Positions 28,712-38,557 of a stretch of DNA of 64,000 bases are shown here, piece by piece. The notes beneath the pieces were generated by a model. The model saw only the letters and a program-made list of their open reading frames with translations, did not search any database and was not told the origin of the DNA. The stretch covers positions 248,001-312,000 of the forward strand of contig NZ_CP018846.1 of assembly GCF_002025705.1 (NCBI RefSeq), read 5' to 3'. Origin of the DNA: Pseudomonas putida (GTDB lineage Bacteria > Pseudomonadota > Gammaproteobacteria > Pseudomonadales > Pseudomonadaceae). Within the stretch, counting starts at the first letter, position 1. Every line of letters begins with the position of its first letter. The position numbers and the translations under genes were made by a program.

Positions 28712-29127
28712 CCCGCGGCGAGGTCAAGCGGCGCCTGGCGCTGGCCTGGTGGCAGTACCTGGCGGTCGGCCTGGTGCCGCTGCCGGTCATGGCCTGGGCC
28801 TTCGGTGGTGGCGATGCGCTGATCCCGGTGCTGGCGATGCCGCTGTTCATCGCCGGTGCCGCGACCATGTTCCTCAGCCTGCCGCGCTTCGGCGCCTACA
28901 AGCGGGCGCTGATCGCCACCTCGAAGGTGCTGGGCACCCCTGAAGAGCCTGCAGCCTGGATAACCTTGGCGCGGGTGCGGCGCATGGCCATGCTGTTCGC
29001 CTGCTTCCCGGCCTGGGTCGCTGCGCTGTCGGTGCTGGTCGGGCTCGAAGCGGTGCCGCAGTTCCTCCTTGCGCTGTCCACCGTGGTGGTGCTTTACCTC
29101 TACCGCATTCCGCGTCAGCTGGGCTGA
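28708..29127 (+). CDS. Small inner-membrane protein, unknown function
   Basis: 139 residues with four hydrophobic segments (about 15-33, 38-58, 90-110, 112-130) and an Arg-rich N-terminus. It overlaps ribA (GTGA at 28708-28711) and the btuF-like gene (TGATG at 29125-29129), so it is part of one transcript with them. I do not recognise a named family. Its position before a B12-binding protein might hint at an uptake role, but no sequence motif supports that. Confidence 0.7.
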   Translation: MTRGEVKRRLALAWWQYLAVGLVPLPVMAWAFGGGDALIPVLAMPLFIAGAATMFLSLPRFGAYKRALIATSKVLGTPEEPAAWITLARVRRMAMLFACFPAWVAALSVLVGLEAVPQFLLALSTVVVLYLYRIPRQLG

Positions 29128-29939
29128 TGCGCGTCCTGCTTTGCCTGTTGGCACTGCTGGCCCTGACCGCAAGGGCCGGCGAACCCTTGCGTGTGGTCAG
29201 CCTTGCGCCGTCGATGAGCGAAATCATGCTCGAACTGCACGCCGATGACCTGCTGGTGGGCGTGCTCGATGGCGGCGAGCGACCGCAGGCACTGCAGCGG
29301 CTGCCTTCGGTCGGGCGCCAGGGCCAGCTGGACATGGAAACTCTGCTCAGCCTCAAGCCCGACCTGCTGCTGCTCTGGCCTGGCAGCGTGGCACCGGCCC
29401 AGCGCGACCAGCTCAGGCGTCTGGGTATCGCCACGTACAGCGCCGAACCTCACAACCTTGACCAGTTGCTCGAACAGATCGAGGCCATCGCCGTGCGTGT
29501 CGGGCGGGGCGAGCAAGGCCGGCCCTATGTACAGGGCCTGCGCGTGCGCCTGCAGCACTTGCGCCAGCAGTATCGGCGCGAGCAGCCGCTGCGGGTGTTC
29601 TACCAGGTCTGGGACCGGCCGCTGTACACCTTGGGTGGGCAACAGGTGGTCAGCGATGCCCTGGTGGTGTGCGGGGCGCGCAATGTCTTTGCCGACCTGA
29701 GCCAGCCGGCACCACAGGTGAATGTCGAGTCGGTGCTGATGCGTGACCCGCAGGTGATTCTGGCGGGTGACCAGGTGCAGCTGGCGAGCTGGAAGGCCTG
29801 GCCGCGGCTGAGCGCGGTGGCGGGGGAGGGCCTGTTGGTGGTGCCAGACAAGGGCCTGGAGCGGCCCAGCGGGCAGATGATCGAGGCCACCGCCCGCCTG
29901 TGCGCGCTGCTGGCGGCTAGAGTGCCGGCGTCCAGGTGA
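29127..29939 (+). CDS. btuF: Cobalamin-binding periplasmic protein, BtuF-like
   Basis: Periplasmic helical-backbone binding protein of 270 residues with a signal peptide ending LTARAGE. It has the BtuF/FhuD-type layout: RVVSLAPSMSEIMLEL, then SVGRQGQLDMETLLSLKPDL, then the second lobe. The nearest partner is the convergent btuB-like receptor, whose gene overlaps its 3' end by 23 bases. No BtuCD genes are in the window. Cobalamin is inferred from family and context; a related ligand is possible. Confidence 0.75.
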   Translation: MRVLLCLLALLALTARAGEPLRVVSLAPSMSEIMLELHADDLLVGVLDGGERPQALQRLPSVGRQGQLDMETLLSLKPDLLLLWPGSVAPAQRDQLRRLGIATYSAEPHNLDQLLEQIEAIAVRVGRGEQGRPYVQGLRVRLQHLRQQYRREQPLRVFYQVWDRPLYTLGGQQVVSDALVVCGARNVFADLSQPAPQVNVESVLMRDPQVILAGDQVQLASWKAWPRLSAVAGEGLLVVPDKGLERPSGQMIEATARLCALLAARVPASR

Positions 29940-31788
29940 CGCTGAACAACGCGGTGCGGCCTTCTTCGCGGTAGCCGTAGCTGGCCCCGTCGAAGCTGTA
30001 GAGTGCCCGGCTGTAGTCCTTGTCCAGCAGGTTATCCAGCTTCACTTCCAGCTTCAGGTCCTCAGTAGCCATCCAACCGGCACGCAGGCCCAGCAGGCCG
30101 TAGCCGCCAAGTCGATTGCGGTTGGCCTCGTCGTCGTAGCTGGCGCTCACGGCCTGCCAGCTGGCGCCCACAGTGAGCCGATCGAACTGACGATCCAGGT
30201 CCAGGCTCAGCGTGCGCCGGGCTCGGCGGGCGAGGGTGTGGCCACTGTCGCGGTCACGCGGGTCGATCAGCGCAAGGCCAAGTTGGCTGCGCCATTCGCC
30301 CCATTGCTGATCCAGTGCCATTTCCAAGCCATTGATACGCGCCGCAGCCACGTTCTGTGGGATCGAGTCCTGGCCGAAAATGATCGCATCGCGCAGGTCG
30401 GTACGGTACAGCGAGGTTTCCAGGCGGCTGTCGTGGGTGAGCTGGCTGCGCCACTGCACTTCATAGCTCTTCGAGCGCTCGGGCTTGAGGTCCGGGTTGC
30501 TGAACTGCGGGTAGTACAGGTCGTTGAACGTCGGGGCACGGAACCCTTCGCTGTAGGACAGCAGCACATCGTTCTGGGCATTCAACGGTACGGTGAGGCT
30601 GCCGCTCCAGGTAGTCTGGCCGCCGAACTGCTGGTTCTGGTCGCGGCGTACGCCCACCTCGGTGGAAAAACGTTCTCCGCTGTATCGGTGCTGGATAAAC
30701 GCAGCACGGTTCCAGCGGCTGTCCTCGGTGAAGTCGGTGCTACCGTGCACACGGTCTTCGTACCAGTCGCCTCCCAGCAGCAGGTTATGCCGTTCGGCCA
30801 GGGCCAGGTCGTTCTGCCAGGTGACCTGATCGCGGTAGGTGTTGAACACGAAACGCTCGTCGCTGAGCTTGTCGCGCTTGTCGTCACGGTTTTCGCTGTG
30901 GCCAAGCTCCAGGCGCGAATGCCACAGGTCGTTGAGCTGCGCATCGAAGTAGCTGCCCAGGCTGCTGACGCTGAAGTCGGTGTAGGGCTTTTGCCCGAAG
31001 CTCTGGAAGGTGACCGGGTCGAAACGGCCGAACGGGTTGTCGTATTCGCTGCGGCCGCGGCTGTCGAGCAGGTTCAGGCCGGCTTCAAAGCGCTCGCCGA
31101 AAGTGTGGCTCAGGCTGAGGTTGAGCGACTTGTTACGGTAGGCGTCGTGGTCGCCGTCACTGGCGAACGATGGCCCGGTAGAGTCGATGCCCGCGGTTTC
31201 ATCAAGGCTGGCGCCGAGGTTGAAACGGGTGGCGTCGTCACCGCCGGATAGCCCCAGGCTACGCTGGAATGTCTGGTTGCTGCCCGCCGCCAGGCGCAGG
31301 CGTGGTTGCAGGCCGGGGCCGCTGCTGCGGCGGGTGAAGATCTGGATCACCCCGCCGATGGCGTCACTGCCGTACACCGCCGAGCGCGAGCCGCGCAGCA
31401 CTTCGACGCGTTCGATCTGGTCGACATCCAGAAATTGCAGGCCGCTGTCGCCGGAGGTGGCGTTGGCGATGCGCACGCCATCGACCAGCACCAGGCTCTG
31501 GGCGGCCTTGGTGCCACGGATGAAGATGCCTGGCAGGCTGCCACGGCCACCGGTGGGCGCGACTTGCACGCCGGGCACACGGGTGAGCAGGTCGGTGACG
31601 CTGCCAGGTTGCAGGCGGTCGATATCGGCGCGGGTGAAGACGGTGTTGGCGGCGCTGGTGGTGGCCCGCGACTCGACCTGGCGGTTGGCGCTGATCAGGA
31701 TGTCGGGGAGCTTGAGGGCGTCGTCGCGTTCGGCGGCCAGCAACGGAATGGGGAGGCAGAGCAGGGTGGCAAAGGTTGAGGTTTTCAT
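29917..31788 (-). CDS. btuB: TonB-dependent outer-membrane receptor, BtuB-like
   Basis: Outer-membrane barrel receptor. From ATG 31788 (GGAA six bases upstream) it has 623 residues with signal peptide ending PIPLLAAERD. The plug domain carries LPDILISANRQ (TonB-box region), LTRVPGVQV and VEVLRGSRSAVYGSDAIGG. The barrel ends with an aromatic-rich strand (TALFSVTWTPAL). Size and plug motifs fit BtuB-type vitamin B12 receptors. The 5' region is mostly a REP pair, and I see no cobalamin riboswitch. An ATG at 31800 is also possible. Confidence 0.82.
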   Translation of the reverse strand: MKTSTFATLLCLPIPLLAAERDDALKLPDILISANRQVESRATTSAANTVFTRADIDRLQPGSVTDLLTRVPGVQVAPTGGRGSLPGIFIRGTKAAQSLVLVDGVRIANATSGDSGLQFLDVDQIERVEVLRGSRSAVYGSDAIGGVIQIFTRRSSGPGLQPRLRLAAGSNQTFQRSLGLSGGDDATRFNLGASLDETAGIDSTGPSFASDGDHDAYRNKSLNLSLSHTFGERFEAGLNLLDSRGRSEYDNPFGRFDPVTFQSFGQKPYTDFSVSSLGSYFDAQLNDLWHSRLELGHSENRDDKRDKLSDERFVFNTYRDQVTWQNDLALAERHNLLLGGDWYEDRVHGSTDFTEDSRWNRAAFIQHRYSGERFSTEVGVRRDQNQQFGGQTTWSGSLTVPLNAQNDVLLSYSEGFRAPTFNDLYYPQFSNPDLKPERSKSYEVQWRSQLTHDSRLETSLYRTDLRDAIIFGQDSIPQNVAAARINGLEMALDQQWGEWRSQLGLALIDPRDRDSGHTLARRARRTLSLDLDRQFDRLTVGASWQAVSASYDDEANRNRLGGYGLLGLRAGWMATEDLKLEVKLDNLLDKDYSRALYSFDGASYGYREEGRTALFSVTWTPAL

Positions 31789-31805
31789 TGGCTGTTCCAT
31801 TTTGC

Positions 31806-31906
31806 GAGGGCTGCGCCCTCGATCGCGACGCAAGGCCGCTCCTACAGGATTGCGCGATCCTGTGTAGGAGCGGCCTTGTGTCGCGAAAGGGCCGCAAAGC
31901 GGCCCC
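31806..31906. repeat. REP pair, family B, upstream of the btuB-like gene
   Basis: CGACGCAAGGCCGCTCCTACA and TGTAGGAGCGGCCTTGTGTCG are inverted copies around a 20-base centre, followed by GGGCCGCAAAGCGGCCC. It occupies most of the 123 bases between the btuB-like start and the dxs end, leaving little room for a promoter or leader. Confidence 0.85.
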
Positions 31907-31911
31907 AAAAT

Positions 31912-33807
31912 CTACAGCCCAAGCTTGGCCATGCGGGCCTTCACCGAGGTTTCGATGCCGGCAGCATCCAGCCCGCACTCGGCCAGCATCTGCGCCGGTT
32001 TGGCATGCTCGACATAAATATCTGGCAGGCCCAGGTGCAGCAGCGGCTTGACCACGCCTTCGTTGGCAAGGAACTCGCCTACGGCAGCCCCTGCGCCACC
32101 CATGATGCTGTTCTCTTCAATGGTCACCAGCAACTCATGGCTGGCAGCCAGTTCCAGCACCAGGGCCTCGTCCAGCGGCTTGACGAAGCGCATGTCGACC
32201 ACGGTGGCGTTGATCTGCTCGGCAACCTGCAGGGCCTCGGCCAACTGCACGCCAAACACCAGCAGGGCAACTTTTTCGCCCTGGCGGCGAACCACGCCCT
32301 TGCCGATTTCCAACGGTTCGAGGTCACCGCTGATCGGTGCGTTCGGGCCGGTACCACGTGGGTAGCGCACAGCCGCCGGGCCGTTAAACAGGTGGCCGGT
32401 ACTGAGCATCTTGCGCAGCTCGTTCTCGTCGCTCGGGGTCATTACCAGCATGCCCGGGATGCAGCGCAGGTACGACAGGTCGTAGCTGCCAGCGTGAGTC
32501 GGGCCGTCTTCGCCCACCAGGCCGGCACGGTCGATGGCGAACAGCACATCAAGGTTCTGCACAGCCACGTCATGAATCAGCTGGTCGTAGGCGCGCTGCA
32601 GGAAGGTGGAGTAGATCGCCACCACCGGCTTGCTGCCTTCGCAGGCCATGCCGGCGGCGAGGGTGACCGCGTGCTGCTCGGCGATCGCCACGTCGAAATA
32701 ACGCTGCGGGTAACGCTCGCTGAAGGCGACCAGGTCGGAGCCTTCCTTCATCGCCGGGGTGATGCCCACCAGGCGGTTGTCGGCGGCAGCCATGTCGCAC
32801 AGCCACTGGCCGAACACAGCGGAATACTTCGGCCCGCTGACCTTCTTCGGCGCAGCCGGCTTGTCGGCAGGTTCGAGCTTGGTGATGGCGTGGTAGCCGA
32901 TCGGGTCGATCTCCGCCGGGGCGAAGCCCTTGCCCTTCTTGGTCACCACGTGCAGGAACTGCGGGCCCTTGAGGTCACGCATGTTGCGCAGGGTGGCGAT
33001 CATGGTTGGCAGGTCGTGGCCGTCGATCGGGCCGATGTAGTTCCAGCCCAGCTCTTCGAACAGCGTGCCTGGCACCAGCATGCCCTTGGCATATTCCTCG
33101 GTGCGACGGGCGATTTCCCAGGCACCGGGCAGGCGCGACAGCACCTTCTTGCTGCCTTCGCGCATGCTCGCGTAGGTGCGGCTGGAGAGGATCTTGGCCA
33201 GGTAGTTGGACAAGCCGCCGACATTGCGCGAAATCGACATGTCGTTGTCGTTGAGGATCACCAGCATGTCGGCGTTGACTTCCTGGGCGTGGTTCAACGC
33301 TTCGAAGGCCATGCCAGCAGTGAGGGCGCCATCGCCGATCACGGCGATCGACTTGCGTGCACTGTTCTGCAGGCGGGCGGCAATGGCCATGCCCAGCGCT
33401 GCGCTGATCGAGGTGCTCGAGTGGCCGACGCCGAAGGTGTCGTATTCGCTCTCGCTGCGGCGCGGGAAGGCGGCGATGCCGTCCTTCTGGCGCAGGCTGA
33501 GCATGCGGTTGCGGCGCCCGGTGAGGATCTTGTGCGGGTAGGCCTGGTGGCCGACGTCCCACACCAGCCGGTCATCCGGGGTGTCGAAGACGTAGTGCAG
33601 GGCGATCGTCAGCTCGATGACGCCTAGGCCGGCGCCGAAATGCCCACCGGTCTGACCAACGGTGTAGAGCAACTCCTGGCGCAATTCGTCGGCCAGGGTC
33701 TCCAGGTCGGCTTCGGCCAACCGGCGCAAGCCGGCAGGCGTGTCAGCGCGGTCGAGCAACGGCGTGACCGGGCGTTCGCGGGGGATCTCTTGAAACGTCG
33801 TGGGCAT
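31912..33807 (-). CDS. dxs: 1-deoxy-D-xylulose-5-phosphate synthase
   Basis: Thiamine-dependent first enzyme of the MEP isoprenoid pathway. From ATG 33807 it has 631 residues. Thiamine-binding region [18 protein letters not shown]...NDNDMS, the catalytic His region [17 protein letters not shown], and the C-terminal [15 protein letters not shown] are all present. The open frame extends upstream into a REP element but without homology. It forms xseB-ispA-dxs in this order on the minus strand, the common gamma-proteobacterial arrangement. Confidence 0.97.
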   Translation of the reverse strand: MPTTFQEIPRERPVTPLLDRADTPAGLRRLAEADLETLADELRQELLYTVGQTGGHFGAGLGVIELTIALHYVFDTPDDRLVWDVGHQAYPHKILTGRRNRMLSLRQKDGIAAFPRRSESEYDTFGVGHSSTSISAALGMAIAARLQNSARKSIAVIGDGALTAGMAFEALNHAQEVNADMLVILNDNDMSISRNVGGLSNYLAKILSSRTYASMREGSKKVLSRLPGAWEIARRTEEYAKGMLVPGTLFEELGWNYIGPIDGHDLPTMIATLRNMRDLKGPQFLHVVTKKGKGFAPAEIDPIGYHAITKLEPADKPAAPKKVSGPKYSAVFGQWLCDMAAADNRLVGITPAMKEGSDLVAFSERYPQRYFDVAIAEQHAVTLAAGMACEGSKPVVAIYSTFLQRAYDQLIHDVAVQNLDVLFAIDRAGLVGEDGPTHAGSYDLSYLRCIPGMLVMTPSDENELRKMLSTGHLFNGPAAVRYPRGTGPNAPISGDLEPLEIGKGVVRRQGEKVALLVFGVQLAEALQVAEQINATVVDMRFVKPLDEALVLELAASHELLVTIEENSIMGGAGAAVGEFLANEGVVKPLLHLGLPDIYVEHAKPAQMLAECGLDAAGIETSVKARMAKLGL

Positions 33808-33891
33808 CAGGCGAGTCGTTATAGGTGTGTGAAGACGCGGCAGTTTACCCCATTGTGGGAAAAGTGCCCATTCGACCACGGGTTTCGCGGA

Positions 33892-33968
33892 CCCTGTGGG
33901 AGCGGGTTTACCCGCGAATGCAATGTTGGACTTACCACCGCATTCGCGGGTAAACCCGCTCCTGCAGG
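33892..33968. repeat. REP pair, family A, between ispA and dxs
   Basis: GGGAGCGGGTTTACCCGCGA and TCGCGGGTAAACCCGCTCC are near-perfect inverted copies, separated by 28 bases, in the 177-base gap between the ispA stop and the dxs start. It could modulate the stability or read-through of the shared transcript. Confidence 0.88.
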
Positions 33969-33984
33969 GGATTGGGGTCAATCC

Positions 33985-34872
33985 TTAATGACGGCGCTCG
34001 ACGATATAGCGCGCCAACGCCCGCAGCGGCTCGGCGGATTCACCAAAACCTTGCAGGGCGAACAGCGCCTGGTCGCGCAGTTCGATTGCGTAGGCCTTGG
34101 CGGCTTCCAGCCCCAGCAGCGCCGGGTAGGTCGGTTTGTCACGGGCGATGTCGGCGCCCTGGCGCTTGCCCAGGGTGGCGGTGTCGCTTTCCACGTCGAG
34201 GATATCGTCCTGCACCTGGAATGCCAGGCCGATGGCCTGTGCATAAGTCTGCAGGTCATCCAGCTGCGCCTGCTCGGCGCGGGCACTGGCCAGGGCGCCG
34301 AGGCGCACGCTGGCTTCGATCAGGGCGCCGGTCTTGTGCCGGTGCATGAATTCCAGAGCCTGCTGGTCTAGCTTCAGGCCGACCGAGCCAAGGTCGATGG
34401 CCTGGCCGCCGACCATGCCCGCAGGGCCTGCGGCCTTGGCCAGGGCCTGGACCATGGCCAGGCGGGTGCTGTCGGCCTGCGGGCTCAGGCGCGGGTCGAG
34501 CAGGGCGCTGAAAGCCAGGCTCTGCAAGCCATCACCGGCGAGAATCGCGCAGGCCTCGTCGAAGGCTTTGTGGGTGGTTGGCTGGCCACGGCGCAAGTCG
34601 TCATCGTCCATGGCCGGCAGGTCGTCATGGACCAGCGAATAGGCGTGGATCAGCTCTACCGCACAGGCGGCGCCGTTGGCTTGTTCGGCGGGCGCGCCAA
34701 GGGCTTCGCAGGCGGCATAGGCGAGCAACGGGCGCACGCGTTTGCCGCCATTCATCACGCTGTAGCGCATGGCCGCATAAAGGCGTTCCAGCTCTTTGGT
34801 CGGGGCGATGAACAGCGGTTCGAGGGCGGCGTCGACGCGGGCCTGGCAGCTGGCCTGGTAAACAGTGATCAT
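33985..34872 (-). CDS. ispA: Farnesyl diphosphate synthase
   Basis: Condenses IPP with DMAPP and GPP to farnesyl diphosphate. 295 residues. The first aspartate-rich motif is [14 protein letters not shown] with the adjacent Arg pair, and the second is [27 protein letters not shown] is the IPP-binding region. ATG 34872 overlaps the xseB stop (ATGA). Both overlap and order are standard for xseB-ispA-dxs. Confidence 0.96.
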   Translation of the reverse strand: MITVYQASCQARVDAALEPLFIAPTKELERLYAAMRYSVMNGGKRVRPLLAYAACEALGAPAEQANGAACAVELIHAYSLVHDDLPAMDDDDLRRGQPTTHKAFDEACAILAGDGLQSLAFSALLDPRLSPQADSTRLAMVQALAKAAGPAGMVGGQAIDLGSVGLKLDQQALEFMHRHKTGALIEASVRLGALASARAEQAQLDDLQTYAQAIGLAFQVQDDILDVESDTATLGKRQGADIARDKPTYPALLGLEAAKAYAIELRDQALFALQGFGESAEPLRALARYIVERRH

Positions 34873-35111
34873 GCTTCTGGCTCCGCATCGAACGGCTGCG
34901 CGGTGAGTTCGCCGTCACGTTCCAGCAGAATCTGTACTTTCTGTTCGGCCTGGGCCAACGCCCCCTGGCAATCGCGGGTCAGGGCGATGCCTTGCTCGAA
35001 CGCGGCCAGCGAGTCTTCCAGCGACAGTTCGCCGTTCTCCAGGCGCTCGACCAGGGCTTGCAGGTCGGCGAGGGATTGTTCGAAATCGATGGAGGCTTTT
35101 TTGCGGGCCAT
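34869..35111 (-). CDS. xseB: Exodeoxyribonuclease VII small subunit
   Basis: 80-residue helical subunit of exonuclease VII, which degrades single-stranded DNA with XseA. Signature: [32 protein letters not shown] (quoted in part as [17 protein letters not shown]). It heads the xseB-ispA-dxs unit. The large subunit gene is not in the window. Confidence 0.95.
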   Translation of the reverse strand: MARKKASIDFEQSLADLQALVERLENGELSLEDSLAAFEQGIALTRDCQGALAQAEQKVQILLERDGELTAQPFDAEPEA

Positions 35112-35208
35112 GGCGACAGTCTCGGTGGCGGGTCAGAACCGCGCGACGTTAGCAGAGCGGGGCGGGGGGAGCAAACTTCAGGCTACCCGATCATTAGATG
35201 CGGACATT

Positions 35209-35353
35209 TGTAGGAGTGGCCTTGCCGGGGCGCCGGACCGGTCGGAAAGGGCCGCAACGCGGCCCCGGCAATTTCGGCTGTGAAGCTGAAACCCTGGGGC
35301 CGCTTCGCAGCCCTTTCCGACCGGTCCGGCGCCCCGGCGAGGCCGCTCCTACA
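35209..35353. repeat. REP pair, family C, between xseB and ribB
   Basis: TGTAGGAGTGGCCTTGCCGG on the left and CGGCGAGGCCGCTCCTACA on the right are inverted copies. Each includes the extra family-C palindrome GCGCCGGACCGGTCGG. Two inner complementary segments follow (GGGCCGCAACGCGGCCC and GGGGCCGCTTCGCAGCCC). It fills most of the 272-base gap between xseB and ribB. Confidence 0.85.
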
Positions 35354-35383
35354 GGTCCGTGCCCACGGGCCCCGTGCGGTCTG

Positions 35384-36034
35384 TCAGGCCGGCTCTGCTT
35401 CCAGCTCGACCATGGCCTCACGGCACCGCGCCAGCTCCTCGATGGTCAGCACCGGCAGGTTGTACTGCCGCGCATACACCGCCACCTGCTCGCCCCGCGC
35501 CATGCTGCCATCGGGGTTCATCAGCTCGCACAGCACCGCTGCCGGGCGCAAGCCGGCCAGGCGTGCCAGGTCCACCGAGCCTTCGGTGTGGCCACGACGG
35601 GTCAGCACGCCACCATCACGCGCACGCAGCGGGAACACATGGCCCGGGCTGACGATATGGCGCTGCTCGGCGGTCGAACGCAGCGCCGCTTCGATGGTGG
35701 TGATGCGATCCTGCGCGGAAACGCCGGTGCTCACGCCCTCGGCCGCTTCGATGGTGACGGTGAAGCCCGTGCCGTGGCGGGCCTGGTTGTTCTGCACCAT
35801 CGGTGCCAACTGCAGGGCATCGACAGTGGCCTCGTCCAGGCACAGGCAGACAATGCCGCTGCAGTCGCGGATCATCATGGCCATGGTCTGCAGCGACAGG
35901 TTCTCGGCGGCGGCCACGATATCGGCTTCGTCCTCGCGGTCGTCATCGTCGAGCAACAGCACAGGGCGCCCGGCCTGGAAGGCGGCGACGGCGGCAGATA
36001 CGTTGGGGAATTGTTTTTGCAGCAAAGGGGACAT
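35384..36034 (-). CDS. ribB: 3,4-dihydroxy-2-butanone 4-phosphate synthase (riboswitch-controlled copy)
   Basis: Makes the four-carbon unit of riboflavin from ribulose 5-phosphate. 216 residues, a single-domain RibB. Acidic metal site DDDDREDEADIVAAAE and GHTEGSVDLARLAGL are present. From ATG 36034, with GAGGAGCG upstream; a longer frame to 36298 runs through the riboswitch and is not translated. It duplicates the RibB half of the ribBX gene and is the only rib gene in the window controlled by FMN. Confidence 0.95.
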   Translation of the reverse strand: MSPLLQKQFPNVSAAVAAFQAGRPVLLLDDDDREDEADIVAAAENLSLQTMAMMIRDCSGIVCLCLDEATVDALQLAPMVQNNQARHGTGFTVTIEAAEGVSTGVSAQDRITTIEAALRSTAEQRHIVSPGHVFPLRARDGGVLTRRGHTEGSVDLARLAGLRPAAVLCELMNPDGSMARGEQVAVYARQYNLPVLTIEELARCREAMVELEAEPA

Positions 36035-36088
36035 GAAACGCTCCTCGTGAATGATCGATGAACGTCTCGGGGCGAACAAAATGCGCGC

Positions 36089-36113
36089 GCAGGGGCGCCC
36101 GAATGGCCCCTGC
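36089..36113 (-). terminator. Expression-platform hairpin of the FMN riboswitch
   Basis: On the minus strand GCAGGGGC (36113-36106) pairs with GCCCCTGC (36096-36089), followed shortly by ATTTTGTT. It sits between the aptamer and ribB, where a regulated terminator is expected. Confidence 0.6.
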
Positions 36114-36120
36114 CTGACGC

Positions 36121-36250
36121 CTTCTTTCATCCGGACTATGACCGTCGGCTCTGGAGTCGCACCAGATCTGCTGACCCCCGGCATGGCCGGGGCGCTCGCG
36201 GGCTCATCTTTCGATTTACCGCCGGTGGGGACTTGCACCCCGCCCTGAAG
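36121..36250 (-). ncRNA. FMN riboswitch (RFN element)
   Basis: Read on the minus strand, the element has all conserved RFN blocks in order: CTTCAGGGCGGGGTGCAAGT, CCCCACCGGCGGTAAAT, GAGCCCGCGAGCG, GTCAGCAGATCTGGTG, CCAGAGCCGACGGTCA and TAGTCCGGATGAAAGAAG. It lies about 90 bases before ribB. FMN binding should repress ribB through the hairpin at 36089-36113. Confidence 0.97.
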
Positions 36251-36348
36251 ACCGGCCAAGCATACAGCACTGGGCCACCTTGCTGGCAACCCGCACATCT
36301 ACGACCTTCGGCGGTATCCTGCAGGCATGGCTCAACAGGAACAGCTCA

Positions 36349-37554
36349 ATGGACATTCTTCAGGTCGCCGGCGGCAAGCCGGTCAAACTGTGGACCGACG
36401 GTGTGCCGGTCGAGGACGACGCCCGCCGGCAACTGCTGAACACGGCGAAGATGCCGTTCATCTTCAAGCACCTGGCGGTGATGCCGGATGTGCACCTGGG
36501 CAAGGGCTCGACCATTGGCAGCGTGATTCCCACGGTCGGCGCGATCATTCCTGCGGCGGTGGGTGTGGACATCGGCTGCGGCATGATCGCCGCGCGTACC
36601 TCACTGCAGGCGCGTGACCTGCCAGACAACCTGCATGGCCTGCGCAGCGCCATCGAGCAGGCTGTGCCCCACGGCAAGACCTTTGGCAAGCGCGACCAGG
36701 GGGCCTGGGACAATGTGCCGGGTTCGGCAGAAAAAGCCTGGGGCCAGCTCGCCGGGCGCTTCAAGGCCATTACCGACAAGTACCCGCGCCTGGAAAAGAC
36801 CAACAACCGCCACCACCTTGGCACCCTGGGCGGCGGCAACCACTTCATCGAGGTGTGCCTGGACGAGGCCGACCGGGTCTGGTTCATGCTGCACAGTGGC
36901 TCGCGTGGTGTGGGCAATGCCATTGGCAATCTGTTCATCGAACTGGCCCAGGCCGACATGCGTCAGCACCTGGCCAACCTGCCGGACAAGGACCTGGCCT
37001 ATTTCGAGGAGGGCAGCCGCCATTTCGCCTACTATGTCGAGGCGGTGGAGTGGGCGCAGGACTTTGCCCGCTGCAACCGCGAGCTGATGATGCAGGCGGT
37101 GGTCGCGGCTGCCCGCAAGGCGCTGGGCAGAGCCTTCGAGGCAAGCCTGGAGGCGGTCAACTGCCACCACAACTATGTGCAACGTGAGCAGCACTTTGGC
37201 CGCGAGGTACTGGTGACGCGCAAGGGCGCGGTGTCGGCGCAGAAGGGGCAGTTGGGCATCATTCCCGGGTCCATGGGCGCCAGAAGCTTCATCGTGCGGG
37301 GGTTGGGTAACGAGGAGTCGTTCTGCTCCTGCAGCCATGGCGCGGGCAGGGTGATGAGCCGGACCAAGGCCAAGAGCCGCTTCACCGTGGAAGATCAGAG
37401 GCGGGCCACGGCGCATGTGGAGTGCCGCAAGGACAAGGACGTGATCGACGAGATTCCCATGGCGTACAAGGACATTGATGCCGTGATGCGGGCGCAACAG
37501 GAGTTGGTGGAAGTGGTGCACACTCTGCGGCAGGTGGTTTGTGTGAAAGGTTGA
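36349..37554 (+). CDS. rtcB: RNA ligase RtcB
   Basis: GTP-dependent ligase that joins 2',3'-cyclic phosphate or 3'-phosphate RNA ends to 5'-OH ends. 401 residues from ATG 36349 with AGGA nine bases upstream. VGVDIGCGMIA holds the metal-binding Cys, GGGNHFIEV another metal site, and SCSHGAGR contains the guanylylated His (His330). It is monocistronic; neither rtcA nor rtcR is adjacent. It is divergent from the riboswitch-ribB transcript. Confidence 0.95.
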   Translation: MDILQVAGGKPVKLWTDGVPVEDDARRQLLNTAKMPFIFKHLAVMPDVHLGKGSTIGSVIPTVGAIIPAAVGVDIGCGMIAARTSLQARDLPDNLHGLRSAIEQAVPHGKTFGKRDQGAWDNVPGSAEKAWGQLAGRFKAITDKYPRLEKTNNRHHLGTLGGGNHFIEVCLDEADRVWFMLHSGSRGVGNAIGNLFIELAQADMRQHLANLPDKDLAYFEEGSRHFAYYVEAVEWAQDFARCNRELMMQAVVAAARKALGRAFEASLEAVNCHHNYVQREQHFGREVLVTRKGAVSAQKGQLGIIPGSMGARSFIVRGLGNEESFCSCSHGAGRVMSRTKAKSRFTVEDQRRATAHVECRKDKDVIDEIPMAYKDIDAVMRAQQELVEVVHTLRQVVCVKG

Positions 37555-37558
37555 CCTG

Positions 37559-38539
<981 letters not shown>

Positions 38540-38557
38540 GTTTGGCCGTAAAGCGCA

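Noticed and set aside
31789..31911. Cobalamin riboswitch upstream of the btuB-like gene
   Set aside because: I looked for a B12-box-like block in this short gap and saw only REP sequence; there is too little room for the full element.
33808..33981. N-terminal extension of dxs into the upstream REP pair
   Set aside because: The extra 58 residues are encoded partly by REP sequence and do not resemble Dxs; ATG 33807 gives the family length.
36035..36298. N-terminal extension of ribB through the riboswitch
   Set aside because: The region is a clear FMN aptamer, and ATG 36034 has a good ribosome site.
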